The notes below the pieces were generated by a model. The model searched no databases and was not told the origin of the DNA. It saw nothing but the letters and a program-made list of their open reading frames with translations. The translations under genes and the position numbers were made by a program. Below are positions 5,540-11,272 of a stretch of 11,272 nt of DNA, piece after piece (position 1 is the stretch's first letter; each line of letters opens with the position of its first letter). This stretch comes from JBLHLB01 sp047618505 (GTDB lineage: Bacteria > Planctomycetota > UBA1135 > GCA-002686595), in the NCBI GenBank assembly GCA_047618505.1, contig JBLHLB010000104.1, forward strand, positions 1 to 11,272, in the 5' to 3' direction.

Positions 5540-6628
5540 TCAGCCCTTGGAGCGCGCGTCCATCAAGGCGCGTAGGCGATAGGCAATCCTCGAGCGCAGT
5601 CCACCTACGGGGAAGGCCAAGGTGCTACAGCTCCGAATGCGACCGCCCCAGCTGCGCTTGTGATCCGCTTCGCCCCCGAGGAAGTCATAGCTGACCACGC
5701 CCTCCGCCATCAGGTCGGCTAGGGCCAGGCCACGCAGCGCGGTCGCCGGACGCCAGTCCCCATGGGCCGGATCGTAGCCCTCTTGGATCTGGTAGTAGGT
5801 GTCCCCAAGCCGCACTCCGAACTGCACGGCTACGACCCCATCATCGAGCTTGAGCTGTGCCATGCGCAACTCCCCAGTCCCTGCCCAGTGCCGTCCGAGC
5901 TCAGCGTAGAAACTACGTCGCCGTGGCTCATTAAAGCTGCCTCCTTCCCCCGCCGCCTCCCACCGGGCTGCGTGCAATTTGAAGAGGAGTTCCAGATCGC
6001 GATCAAAGCCTGCCTCCTCGCTCCAGTACAGGGTCGCGCCTCGCTCTGCGGCATCCCGAAGGGAGCGACGGATCTTGGTACGCATGCGTTTAGGCAAGCC
6101 GCGCAGGTACTCTTCGAATCCACCCGGCAAGGCTGCCGTCAGGCAGGGCACATCCTGCTCCCGGAAGCCCCGACCGCGAGCGGTCAAGAGCGACTTTATC
6201 ATCTCCATGGTCGGAGAGATGCTGGGCACACCCGATAGCACAACCGCATCGATTCCCTTGGCCGCCTCCAGGGTATCGAGGAAAGCAGCCAGGACCGGTC
6301 CGCGGCAGTCGGCACGGATCGGGAAGTCGAGGTAGTCGGAGTCGAAGCTTCCGTCCACTAGGAACAGCGCGCGTCGCAACGCGAAGCCCGAACGTCGCGG
6401 TTCGTGCCGCATGGGAAAGAACCCGACGACCTCGCCTTCGCTGCGTGCAATCCATCCAAAGACATCGCACTCGGAAAGCCATGCCGACGCGTAGGCGAGG
6501 CCCCAGTCAGGTGAGTTGGAGAGCGGGTCCAAGTCCGCTTGACCGAAGGCTTGCTCCCAATCGGACCTAGCCGCCCGTAGGCCCTCTATCCCAGAGAATG
6601 GCTCAAGCTTCAGCGAACCGTCTCTCAC
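5540..6628 (-). CDS. FemAB/BioF2-like (GNAT_6) acyltransferase
   Basis: 362 residues, cytoplasmic, no signal peptide. The fold is a double GNAT of the BioF2/CelD/FemAB-related type. The N-terminal half (about 8-150) includes PLSNSPDWGLAYASAW and the SEGEVVGFFPMRHE strand pair. The C-terminal acetyltransferase domain (about 170-330) starts with LPKRMRTKIRRSLRDAAERG, continues with RMAQLKLDDGVVAVQFGVRL and ends with the hallmark YDFLGGEADHKRSWGG (314-329). Family members occur in exopolysaccharide and cellulose clusters and transfer acyl or aminoacyl groups to sugars or peptides; the exact donor and acceptor are unknown here. GTG 6628 overlaps the TGA of the deacetylase gene (GTGA), with GGAAAGG just upstream on the minus strand, so the two are translated in a coupled way. 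Last gene of this operon. Family sure, substrate not. Confidence 0.87.
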   Translation of the reverse strand: MRDGSLKLEPFSGIEGLRAARSDWEQAFGQADLDPLSNSPDWGLAYASAWLSECDVFGWIARSEGEVVGFFPMRHEPRRSGFALRRALFLVDGSFDSDYLDFPIRADCRGPVLAAFLDTLEAAKGIDAVVLSGVPSISPTMEMIKSLLTARGRGFREQDVPCLTAALPGGFEEYLRGLPKRMRTKIRRSLRDAAERGATLYWSEEAGFDRDLELLFKLHAARWEAAGEGGSFNEPRRRSFYAELGRHWAGTGELRMAQLKLDDGVVAVQFGVRLGDTYYQIQEGYDPAHGDWRPATALRGLALADLMAEGVVSYDFLGGEADHKRSWGGRIRSCSTLAFPVGGLRSRIAYRLRALMDARSKG

Positions 6629-7671
6629 GCCTTTCCGTCCGGCCGAGGCTCAGCTCCTGATGGCGGAGAGCCCGCCGGGTTTGCCAAGTCCGCAAACTCT
6701 GTCAGGGTTGTGGGCACAGCCCCCAGGTTCGTGATGCAGTGTTTCAGAACCGCGTCGAGCTGGGCCCGCAGGTTATTCACATCCGCAGATGTCTTGATCC
6801 GTCCAGAGGCACCGGCAACCAGCTCGCTAGAATGCAGAAACACATTCAGCACAGGAATCCCACTCCCCACAAGGGTGCTGGCCACTCCACACATCGTCTT
6901 CGTATCGAAGCGCGCCGGATACAACCAACCGTAGTCGATCCAGCCAAGGAAATCGCTGGAGAGCAGTCCACGCAGTCGTGTCCAACGGGGTGTATGCACG
7001 AAGGCCCGCCTAAGGAACTCCGGCAGTCGACGCGTCAGGCCAATTGAAATCGGCACCTCAAGGATCGGCAACTTGCCCGGCCGAGCCACGTTCTCGTCAG
7101 AGGGAAAGTAAGGGCCCTGGGGAGCGCCGCGGTGGTCCGGACCGCCGTCAAGCACATGCTCCGACAGGGGAATCACTGAGGAGTCCACACGATAGCCCTG
7201 GGCCGCGATTTCAAGCAGAGCCTTGCCCTCCACGCCAAAACGACCAGCGCGGTAACTCGTCGGTGCGCGCCCGGCAACATCGCTCACCGCCTGGTGCAGG
7301 CTGAGCAGTTTGGCCCTGAAGGTTTCGAGCTCCAGCTCCGACTCGTAGTAGGGGTCACCCCGCCAGGCCAGCCCCTGCTCACGCTTGTTGTTGTGGGGCG
7401 GCGTGTTCCAGGCATGCATGTGCGAGCCGAACTCGCACGCGGCGATCTCTATGACCTCACGCAGCACGTCTGCGGAGCGCGACTGCGTTACAACCGGGTA
7501 GTTGCAGAGATATGTGGGGCGCAGGCCCATTTCGGCCATGCTGTCTGCGAACTCCACCAGGGCTTCGACGTTCCTCGTCGTAGTCTCCGGCGTGATCTTC
7601 CAATCCGGCATGTCCTCCTCGACGTCGATCGTCAGGACGAGATGCGGAGGCTGATTCGATAGGCTATTCAT
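6625..7671 (-). CDS. Polysaccharide deacetylase family protein (WalW-like)
   Basis: 348 residues without a signal peptide. NodB-homology motifs are visible: LVLTIDVEED (11-20, catalytic/metal acidic residues), a strand-turn RPTYLCNYP (51-59), the metal-binding EFGSHMHAW (80-88, His84 and His86), SYRAGRFG (139-146, the Arg-x-Gly motif 3), VDSSVIP (162-168) and FLHSSELVAG (278-287) with the late His. Such enzymes are metal-dependent carbohydrate esterases removing N- or O-acetyl groups from glycans. The overall form recalls the cytoplasmic WalW-type deacetylases of polysaccharide loci rather than exported chitin deacetylases. ATG 7671 has GGAG 8 nt upstream and lies 15 nt after the sulfatase-like gene. 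The neighbouring acyltransferase genes suggest remodelling of acetylated sugars, perhaps deacetylation followed by another acylation; this order is inferred. Confidence 0.85.
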   Translation of the reverse strand: MNSLSNQPPHLVLTIDVEEDMPDWKITPETTTRNVEALVEFADSMAEMGLRPTYLCNYPVVTQSRSADVLREVIEIAACEFGSHMHAWNTPPHNNKREQGLAWRGDPYYESELELETFRAKLLSLHQAVSDVAGRAPTSYRAGRFGVEGKALLEIAAQGYRVDSSVIPLSEHVLDGGPDHRGAPQGPYFPSDENVARPGKLPILEVPISIGLTRRLPEFLRRAFVHTPRWTRLRGLLSSDFLGWIDYGWLYPARFDTKTMCGVASTLVGSGIPVLNVFLHSSELVAGASGRIKTSADVNNLRAQLDAVLKHCITNLGAVPTTLTEFADLANPAGSPPSGAEPRPDGKA

Positions 7672-7679
7672 CTGTGCAG

Positions 7680-7683
7680 CTCC
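7680..7683 (-). promoter_or_regulatory. Shine-Dalgarno of the deacetylase gene
   Basis: GGAG on the minus strand, 8 nt from ATG 7671, in the short gap after the sulfatase-like gene. It supports that start. Confidence 0.55.
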
Positions 7684-7686
7684 AGA

Positions 7687-9900
7687 TCAGTAACCCAGGG
7701 CGTCCAGACTGCGCTGCACGTCTTCGGAAATCGCCATGGGCGCCGCGTCGCGGAAACCGTTCTCCTGGAGGAACAACAGGTGTTCATCGAGCAGCTCCTT
7801 GAGCTCCGTCACGATGGGCCGGTTGACTTCCAGATGAAAGAGATTGTTCGATTCAAGGGGATCCGCTTCGAGGTCATAGAGAGCCAGCGGGGCGGCCTCC
7901 GGAGCATCGCTGGAGAAGAAAGCATTGGCCTCGGTGATGACAAGCTTCCAGCGCCCCTTGCGCACGCCCTTGAGGACGAACTCTCGATTGTTGTTATGCC
8001 CCATCCCGAACTCGTTCTCTAGGAACAGCACCTCGGTGGATGCATCGCTTTCGCCACGCACTCGGGCTGCGAAAGACTTCCCGTCCCCAAGGGTGCTCAC
8101 ACCGGTCTGCGCCAGATCAAGCACCGTCGCAGGGAGATCAACGATTTGCACCGGCTCCTCAATCACAGTGCCGGCCTCCACCTCTGGACCGTGAAACAGG
8201 AGAGGAACCCCAATGACCGGTTGGTAGAGAGAGTACCCGTGGCCCAAAACGCCGTGCTCAAAGAACTCTTCACCGTGGTCCGAGGTCAGCACGAAAAGCG
8301 TGTTCTCCCAGGCATCGAGGCGCTTGAGTTCCGCAACCAATTCGCGCAGGCCCTCGTCTACATAGCGAATCTCGCCGTCGTAACGGTCGATCCCCACCTG
8401 TTCCTTGCGCTCGTTGAAGAGCAATAGGCCATCAAGATCCCGCGAGAAGTCAGAAAGATAGGGCTCCGGCGGCGAGTAGGGAATGTGCGGATCGATGTAG
8501 TGGACGTAGAGGAAGAAAGGCGAGCTATGGTTCTGCTCCAACCACCCGAAGACGTGCCCATTCATAGTGCGCACGTCGTTCTCGTACTTCCAATTGAACT
8601 GGTGCCGCAACAAGTCAGTTGCGATGCGTCCAATCAAGGCGCCGCGCAGGGCCGCCAGGGTGACCGTGTCCTCCACCGGCGAGTCAAAGAACTCCGTGAA
8701 GCCGCGGTCGAATCCGAAGGCGCGCTTGATGTTGGGGTTGGTGACAAATCCAGCGGTCACATAGCCGGCATCGCGGAAGGCCTCGGCCATGGTCTGCTCG
8801 CCCTCAGGAAGACGCAGGCGACTACCGTGGTAGAGAGCCCCGTGTCGCGAGGGGAACAAGCCGGTGAGGATCGTGCCGGTGGCCGGTTTCGTCCAGGCCG
8901 CCGCAGCCGCTGTATCTGCACAACGCACGCCCGCTTCCGCCAGGGAATCAAGGAAGGGCGAAGTGGGCCGGTCATAGCCGTAGGAGCCGAGGTGGTCCGC
9001 TCGCAGGGTGTCGACGGTGACGAAGACAACGTTCGGTCCACTGGGCGACCCCGGCGCGCCCAACTGGGCGTAGGCAACCTCATGGGCCAAGCCCGAAAGC
9101 TGCAGGTTCCTCCCCGTCGATGCACAGGCAGCGACAAAGCAAATCAGGGTGAAGATCGTCAGGGGGCGCGGCAGTGGCCAACCCGTAGAGAGACGTTCGC
9201 CTAGGTTCCCGAGAAGCTTCCCCGAGAGACGAGCGATGCTGGGCACCAATAGCAGCCCCAGGGCCATCGGCAGGCAAGCAACCGCAAGGCGCAGGGGTGT
9301 GCGCAGGTTGCGCCCATGGTCAAAGAGCACCGCAAGCCCGAAGTGAATGCCCAGGCCGGCGAAGACGATCGCACTAAAGACCAACGCTAGTGGGCGAGCG
9401 CCCTTCGCGCCCGGCATGCGCTGCGCCACCGCCAAGTGCAAAGCCACTGCGATTAAACACAGGAGCAGAGCCACTGCGTTCAGCAGCAGCGTTTCGCCAC
9501 CACTCAAGAAGGACAGGGCGTCTTCGGTCAGGGGTGCCAGCAGCGTCCACAGGACAAAGGCGCCAACACACAGCAGGCCGCCACCAAAGCTCCGTCCCCT
9601 GGCATCATCCCTGAATCCGAAACAGGCCCCCATCAGAGGAGCGAGGAGTACGCCCACCAGGCCGCAGCCGAGGGCAACGAGCCCAAAGCCCACGCTCTCT
9701 ATCGCCGCCTGCTGCGCCGTTGCGAGCAGCCGCTCCATAAATGACGAAGAGCGTCCCGCCTGGAATTCCAGGACGAAGCGCCGTGAGAAAACGTGGAAGG
9801 CGGCGTTCAGCCCGCCAAGAAGCAGTGCGATTTGGGCGACGGACCAGGCGCACCGAAGTGCTCCGCCTAACCCGCTGCTTCTTCTTTCCTGAGTCGTCAT
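7687..9900 (-). CDS. Membrane-anchored sulfatase/alkaline-phosphatase-superfamily protein
   Basis: 737 residues in two parts. The N-terminal 265 residues hold about seven hydrophobic segments (about 20-38, 72-95, 106-123, 137-158, 168-192, 203-222, 246-264). The rest is a sulfatase-fold domain expected outside the cytoplasmic membrane. Motifs: NVVFVTVDTLRADHLGSYGY (290-309, metal-binding Asp297), AAWTKPATGTILTG (334-347), FFLYVHYIDPHIPY (462-475), TSDHGEEFFEHG (539-550) and LGHG (552-555), with the common ALGY end. The nucleophile position is Thr337 (T-K-P-A), not the Cys or Ser of C/S-x-P-x-R, so it cannot carry formylglycine and is unlikely to be a classical sulfatase. Phospho-group transfer or hydrolysis, as in LtaS or EptA-like enzymes with a similar membrane-plus-catalytic plan, is a reasonable alternative. 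ATG 9900 overlaps the GNAT stop as ATGA. Fold sure; reaction unresolved. Confidence 0.87.
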   Translation of the reverse strand: MTTQERRSSGLGGALRCAWSVAQIALLLGGLNAAFHVFSRRFVLEFQAGRSSSFMERLLATAQQAAIESVGFGLVALGCGLVGVLLAPLMGACFGFRDDARGRSFGGGLLCVGAFVLWTLLAPLTEDALSFLSGGETLLLNAVALLLCLIAVALHLAVAQRMPGAKGARPLALVFSAIVFAGLGIHFGLAVLFDHGRNLRTPLRLAVACLPMALGLLLVPSIARLSGKLLGNLGERLSTGWPLPRPLTIFTLICFVAACASTGRNLQLSGLAHEVAYAQLGAPGSPSGPNVVFVTVDTLRADHLGSYGYDRPTSPFLDSLAEAGVRCADTAAAAAWTKPATGTILTGLFPSRHGALYHGSRLRLPEGEQTMAEAFRDAGYVTAGFVTNPNIKRAFGFDRGFTEFFDSPVEDTVTLAALRGALIGRIATDLLRHQFNWKYENDVRTMNGHVFGWLEQNHSSPFFLYVHYIDPHIPYSPPEPYLSDFSRDLDGLLLFNERKEQVGIDRYDGEIRYVDEGLRELVAELKRLDAWENTLFVLTSDHGEEFFEHGVLGHGYSLYQPVIGVPLLFHGPEVEAGTVIEEPVQIVDLPATVLDLAQTGVSTLGDGKSFAARVRGESDASTEVLFLENEFGMGHNNNREFVLKGVRKGRWKLVITEANAFFSSDAPEAAPLALYDLEADPLESNNLFHLEVNRPIVTELKELLDEHLLFLQENGFRDAAPMAISEDVQRSLDALGY

Positions 9901-10613
9901 AGCCTCGTGCCCCGCTCTCCCACGGGATGTTTGGCAACGGCACCCGTGCGGGGCACCTTATCTGGAAAGGATACGTCGAAGGCGGAGTCAGCCCAAGTCC
10001 GGTGTAGGCCCGGTGCAGTCAATTGCCGCACGCGACCGACTTCGTGGTATCCAAGTCGAGCAAGGCCAGCGCGTGAGGCCTTCTTTTTGATATGGGCGTA
10101 GCCAACGGTTTCTGCCTTTCCCTCGGCAGCGATAGATCGCAGGGCAAAAGCCAGACCAGCCTGGTAGAGCCGTTGCCCACGGTGCTCAGGGCTGGTGTAG
10201 GCCTTATAGAGAAAGGACTGCCCGTCGCTAAGCTTGCGTTTCACCAGGCCGGGAACGTTGGCATTGCGTGGGTTCTCCCACATCGAGAACACCATCAAGT
10301 CACCGTGGAAGATCGCCACGCAGCGATGCCCGAATCCCAGGCGGGTGACGCCCTCAATCCGCTCCCGTTCGTCCAATTCCGTATGCAGCACATCCGCTCC
10401 GGTGACTTCCTCCGTGCTGGCAAAACGGATCGCGTAGCCTGCGGGAGGCTGCGCCGCCGCTAGGCCTTCGCTGTGCTCGCTGTAGCGGCAGATGAAGAAG
10501 TCGTAAACGTCGAAGGTGACGCTTCTACGCACGTGCCCAAGGGCCTTGCGAATGTGTTGAAACGGCGAACGCGACGCGCTGCCTTTCTCACTAGAACGCT
10601 CCATGGGCTTCAT
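9897..10613 (-). CDS. GNAT-family N-acetyltransferase
   Basis: About 238 residues from ATG 10613. A basic N-terminal stretch (to about 35) precedes the GNAT fold. There are strands around GYAIRFAST and CVAIFHGDLMVFSMW, then FLYKAYTSPEHRGQRLYQAG (about 134-153) containing the acetyl-CoA pyrophosphate-binding motif A (a HRGQRL variant of Q/RxxGxG/A). The following helix is ALRSIAAEGK and a late GYAHIKKKASRAGLARLGYHEVGRVRQL segment carries the usual 'N/K..a.r.y.k.GF' signature. The third glycine of motif A is replaced by Arg. It probably acetylates a small molecule or sugar nucleotide in the cytoplasm, plausibly for the glycan handled by the next genes. Start is uncertain: TTG 10622, GTG 10616, ATG 10613 and ATG 10604 are all in frame; GGAAG overlaps the first codons. 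It follows the 10637 gene closely and overlaps the sulfatase-like gene by 4 bp. Confidence 0.83.
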   Translation of the reverse strand: MKPMERSSEKGSASRSPFQHIRKALGHVRRSVTFDVYDFFICRYSEHSEGLAAAQPPAGYAIRFASTEEVTGADVLHTELDERERIEGVTRLGFGHRCVAIFHGDLMVFSMWENPRNANVPGLVKRKLSDGQSFLYKAYTSPEHRGQRLYQAGLAFALRSIAAEGKAETVGYAHIKKKASRAGLARLGYHEVGRVRQLTAPGLHRTWADSAFDVSFPDKVPRTGAVAKHPVGERGTRL

Positions 10614-10636
10614 CACTTCCAATGGTAAGTGGGCTC

Positions 10637-11272
10637 TTAGAGTCCGAGATACAACTGTGCCGTGCCACCAAGGAACGCGACCTTGTTCGTCGCCGAAGCA
10701 TCGATGACCGCCCAGGTGATGTCAACGAATGACTCGAGAGTGAGAATCGAGAGATCGTTGGGCACAAGGAAGCCTGTACCGGGGCCAGATTCCCCAGAAC
10801 CCGTCAGGAAGGAAATAAACCCTGGCATGACAGATGGCATGGAAGCCAGACCCCAGAGGGAGTCTTGGTTAGAGGGCAACACACGCGGGTCACCCCCTTG
10901 GCCAAGCAAGGCCAGGGGAATCCCCGGCGTCTTACCCGAGAGGCTGGGGAAGATTGCGTAGAGCTTGCCGGCCTGGTCAGCGCGAGCGGCGCGGACCGGA
11001 ATGTAGCTCCCGAGAATTAGCTCGCCCTCCACCAAGAGGTCGGGGGGGAGTTCAAGACCGGGATCAACGGCGAGCGGCGGACCGGCCGGCAGTCCCTCGA
11101 CGCCCTGCTCCCAAAGCACCCATCCGTCGAGCACGAAGAGGCTTGTTCCCTGGGTGCCCGCGATGCCGGCTCGACCCGGAGCGAGAACACTGGCCGCTGG
11201 ATCTTGGTAGCCGCCGGCGAGCACCGTGCGCGTACCGTCTACTCGGGTGAGGCGTGAAACTCGCCCAGTGCT
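10637..11272 (-). CDS. Exported repeat-type protein, C-terminal 211 residues (5' end outside window)
   Basis: The frame is open to the right edge and ends at TAA 10637-10639. The GTG at 11224 lies inside it and is not taken as the start, because readable coding sequence (GRVSRLTRVDGTRTVLAGG) continues upstream of it. That segment and TSLFVLDGWVLWEQG look like blades of a beta-propeller (ScyD/NHL-like or PQQ-like), but this is not firm. The tail has a Gly/Ser-rich linker (LTGSGESGPGTG), then GFLVPNDLSILTL and FVDITWAVIDASATNKVAFLGG, ending YLGL. This resembles a C-terminal beta module I associate with secreted planctomycete proteins. It is strand-rich and poor in charge, as expected for an extracellular protein. 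It lies 23 nt upstream of the GNAT start and may belong to the same transcript, or simply precede it. Function unknown. Confidence 0.75.
   Translation of the reverse strand, partial: STGRVSRLTRVDGTRTVLAGGYQDPAASVLAPGRAGIAGTQGTSLFVLDGWVLWEQGVEGLPAGPPLAVDPGLELPPDLLVEGELILGSYIPVRAARADQAGKLYAIFPSLSGKTPGIPLALLGQGGDPRVLPSNQDSLWGLASMPSVMPGFISFLTGSGESGPGTGFLVPNDLSILTLESFVDITWAVIDASATNKVAFLGGTAQLYLGL

Noticed and set aside
8485..9204. A 239-codon plus-strand open frame inside the sulfatase-like gene
   Set aside because: The minus strand carries the sulfatase motifs across the same bases; the plus-strand product is low-complexity and lacks any family pattern.
10637..11224. Treating GTG 11224 as the start of a complete 195-residue protein
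   Set aside because: Plausible coding text continues in frame to the right edge, and there is no signal peptide after GTG 11224 although the protein looks exported.
1..11272. CRISPR arrays, tRNA/rRNA genes, insertion sequences, toxin-antitoxin pairs or phage genes
   Set aside because: Read for them on both strands: no short regularly spaced direct repeats, no cloverleaf-like block, no transposase or integrase motif and no terminal inverted repeats were seen. A tool-based search (tRNAscan, ISfinder, Rfam) was not possible.

Overview
The window looks like a chromosomal segment from a GC-rich bacterium with a large secretome, most likely a Planctomycetota member. The evidence is the type of secreted proteins: PKD-repeat and beta-helix proteins, a HEAT protein whose repeats end in a Trp-containing linker, a C-terminal 'LVPND...AVIDASA' module, and prepilins with Asp/Gly-rich inserts. 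The lineage call is from recalled family resemblance, not a search; Myxococcota or another deep branch is not excluded. No tRNA, rRNA, CRISPR array, insertion sequence or phage gene was seen.

Layout: (1) 2-367 (+) is the 3' end of a secreted PKD-repeat protein, followed by two hairpins, the second a convincing intrinsic terminator (448-488). (2) 538-1063 (+) holds a decayed gene for a secreted beta-helix-like protein: start codon with RBS, signal-peptide-like segment, an in-frame TAG and at least three frameshifts. (3) 1145-5381 (-) is a compact five-gene operon. In transcription order it encodes two type IV prepilin-like (pseudopilin) proteins, a PilX-like minor pilin with a long repetitive exoprotein domain, an exported HEAT-repeat protein and a two-TM HAMP-like membrane protein. 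Junctions overlap by up to 4 bp or are separated by 2-4 bp. (4) 5382-5539 is a 158-bp intergenic spacer, where the promoter of the pilin operon should lie. (5) 5540-11272 (-) is a second tight cluster. In transcription order it encodes the C-terminal part of an exported protein cut by the window edge, a GNAT acetyltransferase, a membrane-anchored sulfatase-superfamily protein, a polysaccharide deacetylase and a FemAB/BioF2-type acyltransferase.

How the genes may work together: the 1145-5381 operon probably builds or caps a type IV pilus or type II secretion pseudopilus with large minor pilins. The 5540-10613 genes fit modification of a surface or extracellular polysaccharide or lipid-linked glycan: deacetylation, acyl or aminoacyl transfer, and transfer or removal of a phospho- or sulfo-group outside the membrane. 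No glycosyltransferase, polymerase or exporter lies inside the window, so that pathway is inferred from gene content alone.
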